The position numbers and the translations under genes are program-made. Below, piece by piece: positions 7,662-14,525 of a stretch of 24,046 nucleotides of DNA; position 1 is the stretch's first letter, and each line of letters begins with the position of its first letter. The stretch is from the IMG/VR virus record IMGVR_UViG_3300035698_007044, positions 1-24,046 of that record; one strand, written 5' to 3'. Below the pieces are notes generated by a model. It saw nothing but the letters and a program-made list of their open reading frames with translations. It was not told where the DNA came from and ran no database searches. Source of the DNA: a virus.

Positions 7662-8639
7662 ATGGCAACAAAAAATGACGATTATTTAGACGACAGTTTC
7701 CTATTTGACGGATCTGACGAATCACAACAACAAGAATTATCTTTTCTAGACAAAGAAAAGAGAAACCAAGATGGACTTTTCAGACCATCACTAGACCAAG
7801 CAAAAGATGCTCGCGAAGGTTACAAAGGAACAATAAGATTTCTTAGAAATTTATCAAGAGAAGGTAAGGTCGGCCCAGCCGCAATAGAAAAACATATACA
7901 CTATGTTGACTTACCAAATCATCAAGATTTAAGAGGTTATTATGAATGTGCTAAAAATTATTCACCAAAATGTGACTTATGTACATTTTATTGGAAATTA
8001 GCAAAATCAAACAATCAAGCTGATGTTGAAAAAGCCGATTTAATCGGAAGATCAACTAAGTTTTATAGTTATGTAATGATTATGGAAGACGAACAAAATC
8101 CAGATTTAGTAGGTAAAATAATGATTTTCTCATATGGATATCAAATTAAAGAAAAAATCGAAGCCGAAAGAAAAGGTGAATTAACTGGTGATAAAGTTAA
8201 TATTTTTGATTTCGTAAACGGTAAAGATTTTAGATTAATTATCAAAGAAAAAACAAGAACAGGTAGTAACAAAGCGTTACCAACTTATGAATTTAGTCAG
8301 TTTCTTGGCGAATCACCAATGAAAATTTATAACGAAAAGAATAAAAAATTCGTAGCTATTCAAGTTGATGACGATGGTAAAATTTCTGATAAAAGATGGC
8401 AAACTAAAATTAAAGAAACTCTTCTTGGAAGAGACGAAAATGTGAATATTGAAGATCACATGGCTAAAGAATGGGATGATGAAATGTCATCAAGAGTAGA
8501 AAAAGTAATTGCTGTTCTTTCTGGTGAAGAAGTAGATTTTGCTGAAAAATCAATATCTAAAGCAAAAGATGAACCAACAGATATATCACTTGATGATGAA
8601 GAATCAATGGACGATTTTTTCGATTTCTCCGATGATTAG
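7662..8639 (+). CDS. 32: T4 gp32-like single-stranded DNA-binding protein, 325 aa
   Basis: This is the phage replication ssDNA-binding protein, which coats unwound template, coordinates the replisome and protects recombination intermediates. Diagnostic features are in T4 order. A basic N-terminal region with a GTIRFLRNLS strand (56-65) is followed by a zinc-site candidate with Cys at 96, 104 and 107 (YYECAKNYSPKCDLC) and His at 78, 80 or 87. A GKIMIFSYGYQIKEKI segment (151-166) matches GKVFKYRFGKKIWDKI of T4 gp32. The highly acidic C-terminal tail (DDEESMDDFFDFSDD) recruits partner proteins in the family. Length is close to T4's 301. Codon use is richer in C-ending codons than its neighbours, consistent with high expression. 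Its TAG stop overlaps by 4 bp the stop of a convergent homing endonuclease gene. The leader suggests autogenous control. Confidence 0.9.
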   Translation: MATKNDDYLDDSFLFDGSDESQQQELSFLDKEKRNQDGLFRPSLDQAKDAREGYKGTIRFLRNLSREGKVGPAAIEKHIHYVDLPNHQDLRGYYECAKNYSPKCDLCTFYWKLAKSNNQADVEKADLIGRSTKFYSYVMIMEDEQNPDLVGKIMIFSYGYQIKEKIEAERKGELTGDKVNIFDFVNGKDFRLIIKEKTRTGSNKALPTYEFSQFLGESPMKIYNEKNKKFVAIQVDDDGKISDKRWQTKIKETLLGRDENVNIEDHMAKEWDDEMSSRVEKVIAVLSGEEVDFAEKSISKAKDEPTDISLDDEESMDDFFDFSDD

Positions 8640-9433
8640 TCATTGATTTCCAACAACTTATCGAACTCTTTATAATCTTTATCGATTATAAATAAGAAGT
8701 CAAATCCACTATTTATAGTGGATTTTTCTTTTTGTAGATTTTGTTTTAATTCTACATCATATGTCCAACAGGATTTAATTTCTATAACAAGATTTAGGTT
8801 TTTTATAAAAAAATCTGGAAAATATTTTCTATTTATATTTTCATAAAAATAATCAATTGTTCCTTTAAAATTTTCAATATCTATATTTTTTTCTATACAA
8901 TGATCGATAAAATCTTTTTCATAACTACCTCTATAATGAAGTCCATTATAATGTTTAAGTATATATCCATTTTGTTGTTTTAAATGTATTTCTGGTACTT
9001 GCGATGTATATTCAACACCATATAATTCTAACATTTTTTCCTTAAATTCTTTATTACAATTACATAAGAATAATTCTGTGCCATTGGTTTTCATTGTTTC
9101 TATTTTCTTATCTTTTACTTTTTCGGTTTGGGATATATTTTTAACATTATATTTTTTTAAATTTGTTTTTTCTCTTTTCGACAGATTGCAAATCTTACAG
9201 GTATATTGATTATTAGGATCTCTTTTAATATAATTGTTATAGTTAAGATATTTTACATATTTTTCAGTATCACAAATATCACATTTACATAAGATTTTTT
9301 TATGACTTCCTTTTGTTAAATCAGAAACTTTCACTTTAAAATATACACCACATTTAATATCATAACCTTTATTTTTATAATATTTGAAAATTTTAGCATT
9401 TCCCATTAATTCTGTGTATTTATTAACAATCAT
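8636..9433 (-). CDS. Free-standing homing endonuclease, zinc-finger plus PD-(D/E)XK type, 265 aa
   Basis: A likely DNA endonuclease that spreads its own gene. Residues 49-54 (C-K-C-D-I-C) and 79-82 (C-K-I-C) form a four-cysteine zinc ribbon. Residues 93-150 carry two helical repeats of the type seen in phage homing enzymes ('KKYNVKNISQTEKVKDK' and 'LYGVEYTSQVPEI'), which may bind DNA. The C-terminal part contains YFPDFFI (Asp207) followed by VIEIKSCW (Glu218-x-Lys220), the D...ExK signature of a restriction-fold nuclease, as in the Vsr-like homing enzyme group. It lies tail-to-tail with gene 32, overlapping its stop by 4 bp, and its start is overlapped by a small RHH gene. Insertion next to a conserved replication gene is typical of free-standing phage homing genes. 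Confidence 0.75.
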   Translation of the reverse strand: MIVNKYTELMGNAKIFKYYKNKGYDIKCGVYFKVKVSDLTKGSHKKILCKCDICDTEKYVKYLNYNNYIKRDPNNQYTCKICNLSKREKTNLKKYNVKNISQTEKVKDKKIETMKTNGTELFLCNCNKEFKEKMLELYGVEYTSQVPEIHLKQQNGYILKHYNGLHYRGSYEKDFIDHCIEKNIDIENFKGTIDYFYENINRKYFPDFFIKNLNLVIEIKSCWTYDVELKQNLQKEKSTINSGFDFLFIIDKDYKEFDKLLEIND

Positions 9434-9593
9434 GGTGAATTAATATTTTATTTTCAACAACACTATTTTTCATAAGGTCCTGATAAATTAAGTATTCTAC
9501 ATATTTAGATTTATTTTCCATTTCGTCTAAATGATCATATATATCTTGATTTAAAGAAACAGATATATTCTTTTTTGTTTTTATCTTCTTCAT
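9423..9593 (-). CDS. Small ribbon-helix-helix DNA-binding protein, 56 aa
   Basis: Translation gives KKNISVSLNQDIYDHLDEM then SKYVEYLIYQDLMKN, the beta strand, helix, helix pattern of Arc/CopG/MetJ repressors: residues 8-15 would be the DNA-contacting strand, 16-26 helix A and 29-41 helix B. Its last 11 bases overlap the start of the homing endonuclease gene, so the two are translationally linked, and it may limit endonuclease expression. The strand and helices resemble the N-terminus of the divergent neighbour at 9668, suggesting common origin. An 11-bp tandem direct repeat begins at its start codon and could be its operator. RHH proteins bind as dimers, often to repeated sites. The family call is good; regulation is inferred. 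Confidence 0.7.
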   Translation of the reverse strand: MKKIKTKKNISVSLNQDIYDHLDEMENKSKYVEYLIYQDLMKNSVVENKILIHHDC

Positions 9594-9612
9594 TGTTTTA
9601 TCATTGTTTTAT
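9591..9612. repeat. Tandem direct repeat, 2 x 11 bp, candidate RHH operator
   Basis: CATTGTTTTAT occurs twice without a gap (9591-9601, 9602-9612), between divergent genes that both encode RHH domains. RHH regulators commonly bind closely spaced repeats over their own promoters. The repeat is exact; its role is inferred. Confidence 0.5.
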
Positions 9613-9667
9613 AAGTATATAGTAAATTAAAATTATCAACTTTTTCCATTTTGTAGATATAATAATT

Positions 9668-10552
9668 ATGGCAAGACCGAAGAAAGAAAATAAGAAGAAA
9701 CAAGTTAATTTAACAATCAATGAAGATTTGTGTAATGATTTAGATAAGTACTTAGAAGAAGTGAAACTATCGAGATCGGAATATATTGAATATTTAATTA
9801 AAAAAGATAAGAAAAAACAAAATACAAATGTAATGGGCAATAAAATGTTATTTTTAATGAATTATCATAAATATCTTAAAGATATTGAATTTTTATCTGA
9901 AAAAGATGATAATTCTATGTATGAAAATTTTAAACAACATAGTAAAAATGGACATCTTGTAATAATCGAAGGATTGATAAAAACTTACCCATTAAAAAAG
10001 TCAGTAAATATTATTAGAAAAAGATTTCCAAATTTAATAATAAATATAGAGAAAGATGGTGAGATTTATATTGAAGGAGATATATCAGAATTAAAAAATC
10101 ATATTCCACTTTTTAATAATCTTGGTTATTTCATATCCACTTATACTATAAATGGTTCTGATTGGATAAAAGAATATAATGACGATACAAAACCATCTGC
10201 ACTCTATCTAGAACCTAAATATGATATGGAAATAGGTAAAATTCCTGAAAATTTATACCATGCTTCTCCTTTAAAAATTAAAAATAAAATATTAAAAATT
10301 GGATTTATACCAAAAACAGGTAATAAATTATCAGAACATCCAGAAAGAATTTATTTGACAGATAGTTTAAAAACTGCTGTTTATTTCGGAGAAAATATTA
10401 AAAAAGAACAGGGTATTGGATATTGTATTTGGAAAATAAATGGTGATTGTATATCCAATCTTTATAGTGACATAAATTTAAGAAATAGTGGTTATTACAC
10501 ACTTGGTAATATATCTCCAAAATGTTTTGAGTTAATAAAAGAAATACCCTAA
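9668..10552 (+). CDS. RHH / ADP-ribosyltransferase-like fusion protein, 294 aa
   Basis: Residues 1-50 are a ribbon-helix-helix DNA-binding domain (KKKQVNLTINEDLCNDLDKY, then SRSEYIEYLIKKD). Residues about 95-170 form an alpha/beta segment I do not recognise. Residues about 193-294 resemble the ADP-ribosyltransferase / Tpt1-like fold: NLYHASP with His198, 'ILKIGFIPKTGNKLSEHP', RIYLTDSLKTAVYFGENI with Tyr229, and a terminal GYYTLGNISPKCFELI. That layout (His, then Y-L-T-x-S, then a third strand) matches enzymes using NAD+ or removing 2'-phosphate from RNA; the usual third catalytic Glu is not obvious. T4-like phages use such enzymes (Alt, ModA, ModB) to modify host RNA polymerase or ribosomal proteins. 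Combining one with a DNA-binding domain suggests an autoregulated or DNA-targeted enzyme, or a toxin-like module. It diverges from the small RHH gene across 74 bases. Fold moderately sure; substrate unknown. Confidence 0.65.
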   Translation: MARPKKENKKKQVNLTINEDLCNDLDKYLEEVKLSRSEYIEYLIKKDKKKQNTNVMGNKMLFLMNYHKYLKDIEFLSEKDDNSMYENFKQHSKNGHLVIIEGLIKTYPLKKSVNIIRKRFPNLIINIEKDGEIYIEGDISELKNHIPLFNNLGYFISTYTINGSDWIKEYNDDTKPSALYLEPKYDMEIGKIPENLYHASPLKIKNKILKIGFIPKTGNKLSEHPERIYLTDSLKTAVYFGENIKKEQGIGYCIWKINGDCISNLYSDINLRNSGYYTLGNISPKCFELIKEIP

Positions 10553-10646
10553 CCAATTTGACTATAAATTTATCCATATTATCTTTTAAATATCATAAAA
10601 ATTCACAATTTAAAAAACAATTCTATAATTATATCATATAATTATT

Positions 10647-10922
10647 ATGGAAGATAAAGAATATTTCCCTCATGAAGATTGGAATGAAAACGAAAACTTA
10701 TTAGAAGAGTTAAAAAGTGAATTAAAAGATAGTGTTTATAATAACAATTTTAATTCATATTTTGAAACAATTGATGAATTAAAAGATATCTGTGAAACTT
10801 ATAAAAATTTTAATGCTATCGGAGATTATGACGTTAGATGGGACAATAATAGTAATATTAACATCTATTTAAATCCAATAAATAAATTAGAAACAATAAA
10901 TCTAAATATAACTATACAATAA
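10647..10922 (+). CDS. Small acidic protein, paralogue of the gene at 11545, 91 aa
   Basis: Function unknown. It begins with an acidic-aromatic stretch (EYFPHEDWNENENLLEELK) followed by a helical middle with D-I-C-E-T-Y-K and a C-terminal NIYLNPINKLETINLNI strand pair. The protein at 11545 has the same order (DWEEEEDELQDLK, then EVCDNYKDI, then DIYLENLKSEILILNV), so the two are tandem paralogues. The stop is followed at once by the ATG of the next gene (TAAATGGAT), the same junction that follows its paralogue. It starts after a 94-base gap in which I see no clear promoter. Confidence 0.65.
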   Translation: MEDKEYFPHEDWNENENLLEELKSELKDSVYNNNFNSYFETIDELKDICETYKNFNAIGDYDVRWDNNSNINIYLNPINKLETINLNITIQ

Positions 10923-11528
10923 ATGGATGTTAAAGATTTAAAAATTGGTGATTATGTATATATTAATTTTATTCGCAATAATGAGATTGTATCCACATCG
11001 ATCAAAAACTATTTTCAAATAGGATTTTTTGTTAATTGTAGAGATATTAGAGGTAAAAAAAGATTAGTTTTCACAATAGGAAATTTCTACACTATAAGAT
11101 ACAGAGATATGAATAATATTATTAGTATTATGGAAGATAAAATTGTTAGTGTTCATAAAATTAACAATTTAAAACATGATTCTTCAAATAGAAAAATTAT
11201 TTGTAAAAGATATGAATCTAAATGTGATATGACTGGATGGATTGATCCTAACCATAAATATATAAAACAAAGACAAGAAAGAATTAAAAACTCACCACCA
11301 GAAAAAAAGATAGAATTATTAATAGAACGATTAGCTGAAATAAATTGTGCAAGCACAATGATTGGATTGGGTGATAATTTATGTGATGAAAGAAAGATGA
11401 TAGTTGAATTATTAGTTGATGAAAAATTTATAGAATTAGGTGAAAAGGGTTCTGGTGGTTTTCAATTTATTGGTAATAAATCTGATGAACATAAAAATGT
11501 TTATCTGGAAATGTTTAACAATTTTTAA
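10923..11528 (+). CDS. Hypothetical protein, 201 aa
   Basis: The N-terminus (LKIGDYVYINFIRNNEI) looks like a small SH3-like beta-barrel, and strands continue to about residue 75. A basic linker (KHDSSNRKIICKRYESKCD) and a C-terminal helical domain (EKKIELLIERLAEINCASTM onward) follow. I cannot assign a family. The ATG abuts the stop of the preceding small acidic gene with no spacer, so expression is probably coupled. The gene pair 10647/10923 mirrors the pair 11545/11848 in spacing, though this protein and the 126-residue one do not obviously match. Cytosolic by composition. Confidence 0.65.
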   Translation: MDVKDLKIGDYVYINFIRNNEIVSTSIKNYFQIGFFVNCRDIRGKKRLVFTIGNFYTIRYRDMNNIISIMEDKIVSVHKINNLKHDSSNRKIICKRYESKCDMTGWIDPNHKYIKQRQERIKNSPPEKKIELLIERLAEINCASTMIGLGDNLCDERKMIVELLVDEKFIELGEKGSGGFQFIGNKSDEHKNVYLEMFNNF

Positions 11529-11544
11529 AAAAAATAAAATAATT

Positions 11545-11847
11545 ATGGATGAAAATATAGATTTTGAAAATTTTGACTGGGAAGAAGAAGAAGATGAATT
11601 ACAAGATTTAAAAAATGATTTGAAAGAATGCATACAGAATAATTGTTCTTTTGAATTACCAACAAAAATGACTGATATGATAGGTGAAGTTTGTGATAAT
11701 TATAAAGATATTATAAGTGATTATAGGGTTGTTTTCCCAAAAAGAGATAACGATAATTTTAATGTTATGGATATTTATCTTGAAAATTTGAAATCAGAAA
11801 TATTAATATTAAATGTGAGTATAGTAACATCAAATGAAATAGATTAA
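11545..11847 (+). CDS. Small acidic protein, paralogue of the gene at 10647, 100 aa
   Basis: Starts at the ATG at 11545, preceded by AATAAAATAATT, which matches the start context of its paralogue; the frame is open further upstream, but that extension is hydrophobic, unlike the rest, and lies inside the preceding gene. The N-terminus (ENFDWEEEEDELQDLK) is strongly acidic-aromatic, recalling the DFDxEEE stretch in several minus-strand proteins here. The rest parallels the 91-residue protein at 10647. It could be a DNA-mimic or protein-binding adaptor, but nothing in the sequence proves this. The next gene starts immediately after the stop. Confidence 0.65.
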   Translation: MDENIDFENFDWEEEEDELQDLKNDLKECIQNNCSFELPTKMTDMIGEVCDNYKDIISDYRVVFPKRDNDNFNVMDIYLENLKSEILILNVSIVTSNEID

Positions 11848-12228
11848 ATGGATTTTAAAGAAATAATAGATTGTATATTTCACAATAAGAAAAAGTATTG
11901 GGAAGTAACTGATGAAGATAAGGAAAAGAATTTCTTTATTATTAATCAGAAATTTTCACGAAAATATCCAAAAATTGGACAATTTTTCAATGATAAGAAT
12001 ATTGATAAATCTACAGCTTTAGATAGATGGTTTTTCTTTTTTGAAAATCAATATAGTATTCCTCAATGGTATTGGGGTAAAAAGGGTAATAAAGGTCCGA
12101 AAGAAAAAATTCATGGATATGAATTAATTGAAAGGGAAAATTTAAAAGAAAATGATATAATTTTTTTAAATAGAAATTTTAAAGATGAATTGAATAAGGA
12201 ATTAAAAAAGATTAAAAAATATGAATAA
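11848..12228 (+). CDS. Hypothetical protein, 126 aa; very weak resemblance to T4 gp62 clamp-loader subunit
   Basis: A helical protein with a conserved-looking core: NFFIINQKFSRKYPKIGQFF (about 28-47), LDRWFFFFENQYSIPQWYWG (58-77), and a lysine-rich C-terminus. The order 'F-(I/L)-x-N-x-x-(L/F)-S...P' followed by a Trp-rich segment and basic 'W-x-x-K' recalls the short gp62 clamp-loader small subunits of T4-like phages, where this part packs against gp44. The resemblance is from memory and weak. It starts directly after the preceding stop (TAAATGGAT) and overlaps the next 42-residue gene by 8 bases. An alternative is an unrelated phage protein. Confidence 0.5.
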   Translation: MDFKEIIDCIFHNKKKYWEVTDEDKEKNFFIINQKFSRKYPKIGQFFNDKNIDKSTALDRWFFFFENQYSIPQWYWGKKGNKGPKEKIHGYELIERENLKENDIIFLNRNFKDELNKELKKIKKYE

Positions 12229-12349
12229 ATTGGGCGAAATTTTCATAAGATATAGAAGATTAAGGTTATATAAAAAGTATAAAAAAGCAAAAATATCTTA
12301 TGAAAAATATATATTATTGAGAAAAAAATTAGAAAAAAGATATGGATAA
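12221..12349 (+). CDS. Small basic protein, 42 aa
   Basis: Translates as MNKLGEIFIRYRRLRLYKKY followed by a Lys/Tyr/Leu-rich helix. It is strongly basic (many Lys and Arg, few acidic residues) and probably one amphipathic helix, so nucleic-acid or membrane binding is conceivable. It overlaps both neighbours by 8 bp, with ATGAATAA at the front and ATGGATAA at the back, the coupling used elsewhere in this window, and it exactly fills what would otherwise be a 113-base gap. These overlaps are the main reason to believe it is translated. Confidence 0.55.
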   Translation: MNKLGEIFIRYRRLRLYKKYKKAKISYEKYILLRKKLEKRYG

Positions 12350-12647
12350 ATTAGATAAAATTTTTAATGATTGGGATGAAGAAGAATTTGAATGTTTTCC
12401 ATTTGAGAAAGATAATTTTGAAAAATTAGGTGGAGGTACAGTAACAGTTAGAAAACTTGCAACTTATGATATAGTTGCTGATCCTGGATTTTTAGAAGCT
12501 GGATTAGTTTATGCACCTTATGTTTCTGTTGAAAAAACACCCACCACAATAGAAGAAGATAATATGCTTGAATATTTTCATAAAAAATTAATATATGCAT
12601 CAAAGATACCTATGGAAAGATTTGAAACAATAACAATAAAAAAATAA
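12342..12647 (+). CDS. Hypothetical protein with acidic N-terminus, 101 aa
   Basis: The first 25 residues are acidic-aromatic (KIFNDWDEEEFECFPFEKD), like other small proteins here. Residues 30-101 look like a compact beta/alpha domain with LGGGTVTVRKLATYDIV, an EAGLVYAPYVSVEKTPTTI segment and a terminal helix plus strand (MERFETITIKK). I do not recognise the family. It overlaps the 42-residue gene by 8 bp and ends 9 bases before the fucose synthase gene, so the three are probably co-translated from one mRNA. Confidence 0.6.
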   Translation: MDKLDKIFNDWDEEEFECFPFEKDNFEKLGGGTVTVRKLATYDIVADPGFLEAGLVYAPYVSVEKTPTTIEEDNMLEYFHKKLIYASKIPMERFETITIKK

Positions 12648-12656
12648 ATAAATAAA

Positions 12657-13697
12657 ATGAAAAAAGATATAGGTAATATGGGCACACATGGATGTGATTT
12701 TGATTCAAATGGAGTTTTTTTAGGTAAATTAGCTACTGGTGATTTTTATAAAATGAAAAAAGATAGTAAAATATTTGTATCTGGACATAATGGTTTGGTA
12801 GGTAGCGAAATATTAAAAACGTTAAAAAATCAAGGATATACGAATATTATAACACGATCACATAAAAAATTAGATTTAACAAATCAAATAAAGACTAAAA
12901 AATTCTTTAAGAAAAATAAACCAGAATTTGTTTTTGTTGCTGCTGCTAAAGTGGGTGGTATAATTGGAAATTCAAAAGCACCTGCTGAATTTGTTTATAA
13001 TAATTTACAAATTCAATTAAATGTTATACATTATGCTTATGAATATTGTGTTAAGAAATTGGTATTTTTAGGATCAAGTTGCATTTATCCAAAAATGTGT
13101 CCTCAACCAATTAAAGAAGATTATTTAATGACAGGATTATTAGAATCATCAAATGACGGATATGCAGTTGCTAAAATAGCGGGAATAACAATGTGTAATA
13201 AATATAATTTCCAATATGATACTAAATTTATATCATTAATGCCAACTAATCTATATGGTTCATCTGTTGATAATTATGATTTAGAAAATTCACATGTTTT
13301 ACCAGCAATGATTAGAAAATTTCATGAAGCTAAAAAGAAAGGAAAACCACAAATGGAATTGTGGGGAACAGGAAATCCAATGAGAGAATTTTTGCATGTT
13401 AAAGATATGGCTGAATCTGCAGTATTTTGTATGAATAATTATGAAGATTATGAACAACATGTTAATATAGGAACAGGGGTTGATGTGACAATTAAAGAAG
13501 TTGCTGAAATTGTTAAAAAAGTTGTTGGTTATGAAGGTGAAATAGTTTGGGATACGGATAAACCTGATGGCACACCAAGAAAATTGCTTGATGTATCTAA
13601 AATAAATGATTTAGGTTGGAAACACACAATAGAAATCGAAGATGGTATTAAATCAACATATAAAGAATTATTAGAAAATCACCCATTATTTAAATAA
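12657..13697 (+). CDS. fcl: GDP-L-fucose synthase (NAD-dependent epimerase/dehydratase family), 346 aa
   Basis: This bifunctional 3,5-epimerase/4-reductase converts GDP-4-keto-6-deoxy-D-mannose to GDP-L-fucose with NADPH. Visible features: the nucleotide-binding loop GHNGLVGSEI near residue 42, the family-typical AAAKVGGIIGNSKAP, the catalytic Ser in LGSSCIYP and the Tyr-x-x-x-Lys pair in DGYAVAKIAG, then MPTNLYG, ELWGTGNPMREFLHVKD and a substrate domain ending near 'LLENHPLFK'. The family norm is about 310-320 residues. Here the canonical start corresponds to Met33 (12753, MKKDSKIFVSGH), so 32 extra residues (with THGCDFDSNGVFLGKLATGD) precede it. I kept the longer form because it leaves only 9 bases to the previous gene. 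No GDP-mannose dehydratase is present here. Likely role: phage or host surface glycan modification. Confidence 0.9.
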   Translation: MKKDIGNMGTHGCDFDSNGVFLGKLATGDFYKMKKDSKIFVSGHNGLVGSEILKTLKNQGYTNIITRSHKKLDLTNQIKTKKFFKKNKPEFVFVAAAKVGGIIGNSKAPAEFVYNNLQIQLNVIHYAYEYCVKKLVFLGSSCIYPKMCPQPIKEDYLMTGLLESSNDGYAVAKIAGITMCNKYNFQYDTKFISLMPTNLYGSSVDNYDLENSHVLPAMIRKFHEAKKKGKPQMELWGTGNPMREFLHVKDMAESAVFCMNNYEDYEQHVNIGTGVDVTIKEVAEIVKKVVGYEGEIVWDTDKPDGTPRKLLDVSKINDLGWKHTIEIEDGIKSTYKELLENHPLFK

Positions 13698-13702
13698 AAT
13701 AT

Positions 13703-13888
13703 ATGAAAAAAATTAACGAAGTAGAAGGATATAAAGAACCAGAAGAAAAAGGATTTGATATACCAATATGGTATGATGATGAACTTGGTGGTTATCAATG
13801 TATGACAGTGAGTTTTGAAGAACATTATGGTATTCATAATGCATATTGTTATGGAAAACACATTTTAAAAGAATGGATAAGAAAATGA
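13703..13888 (+). CDS. Hypothetical protein, 61 aa
   Basis: A small, acidic, aromatic-rich protein (EGYKEPEEKGFDIPIWYDDE, then GGYQCMTVSFEEHYG). There is no recognisable domain. It starts 5 bases after the fucose synthase stop and its TGA overlaps the next ATG (ATGA), so it is part of the same transcription and translation unit. The length and uninterrupted frame alone would be weak evidence; the coupling on both sides makes it credible. Confidence 0.6.
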   Translation: MKKINEVEGYKEPEEKGFDIPIWYDDELGGYQCMTVSFEEHYGIHNAYCYGKHILKEWIRK

Positions 13889-14256
13889 AAAATATTATAA
13901 TAATAAAAGATAAAATGGTAATATTACCTTATATTAAAAAGATTTCTAATATAAGAGTAGATATGCATAGATTGTCATTTTATTTTGAAGTAGAAAGTAT
14001 GGTAACAGATGATGTTTTAATTTATTGTGATAAATTTGATAATGAATTAACACCATATACAGGATTGTTATTTCTCAGTTCTATACCTGATGGAGATTTT
14101 GTAGAAAGATATAAAATATCAGATAAGAATAATTTTTCTATTGATGAAGATGTTTTATATAATGACTTAAAATCAAAATATGACGATTTAAATAATAAGA
14201 GGGAAGTGTTAATTAGTAAATGGGATAAATCTTTATCAAAGATAAAAAAGATTTAG
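13885..14256 (+). CDS. Hypothetical protein, 123 aa
   Basis: The N-terminal half is beta-rich (MKNIIIIKDKMVILPYIKK, RLSFYFEVESM, DDVLIYCDKF), and the C-terminal 45 residues form a charged helix likely to be a coiled coil (DLKSKYDDLNNKREVLISKW). Function unknown. I chose the ATG at 13885 because it forms an ATGA overlap with the preceding stop; an in-frame ATG at 13873 is an alternative adding four residues. The TAG stop overlaps by 4 bp the stop of the convergent gene on the minus strand (TTAG), just as gene 32 does with its convergent neighbour. It is the last gene of this plus-strand run. Confidence 0.65.
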   Translation: MKNIIIIKDKMVILPYIKKISNIRVDMHRLSFYFEVESMVTDDVLIYCDKFDNELTPYTGLLFLSSIPDGDFVERYKISDKNNFSIDEDVLYNDLKSKYDDLNNKREVLISKWDKSLSKIKKI

Positions 14257-14525
14257 AAATGATTTTTAAGTTTATTATCTTCAATATGCCAGTGATCTAT
14301 AGCATTATTTTTATATACTACCTTAACAATATCATTAAATAAGGACATTTGAGCATTTTCTACTTGTTCAATAGCTTCTTCTTCATAATATCCATCATCC
14401 ATCAATTTTTTGATTATCATCTTTTTAAGATATTCATCATTATTAAATTTATTTGGTGCTTCTTCTTCGTAATCAAAGTCTTCTTCTTTGAAATTGAAAT
14501 CTTCAAATAGTTTTAGTTTTTTCAT
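14253..14525 (-). CDS. Small acidic protein with MKxxKLFE leader, 90 aa
   Basis: The N-terminus is MKKLKLFEDF followed by NFKEEDFDYEEEAP, a two-part signature shared with the gene at 21039 (MKLKKFENFDFDEEDFDFEE). The first part resembles the capsid-targeting sequence of T4 internal proteins, and L-F-E fits the (L/I)-x-E cleavage rule of the T4 gp21 prohead protease. The remaining 60 residues are a short helical domain (LKKMIIKKLMDDGYYEEEAI) that may be an embedded adaptor; function unknown. Its ATG overlaps the stop of the polyphosphate kinase-like gene (ATGA), so the two are translationally coupled. Capsid targeting is inferred from the signature alone. Confidence 0.7.
   Translation of the reverse strand: MKKLKLFEDFNFKEEDFDYEEEAPNKFNNDEYLKKMIIKKLMDDGYYEEEAIEQVENAQMSLFNDIVKVVYKNNAIDHWHIEDNKLKNHF

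Noticed and set aside
11440-11544. Upstream in-frame ATG for the acidic 100-residue protein
   Set aside because: The extension lies inside the preceding gene, is hydrophobic and unlike the rest; the ATG at 11545 matches the start context of its paralogue.
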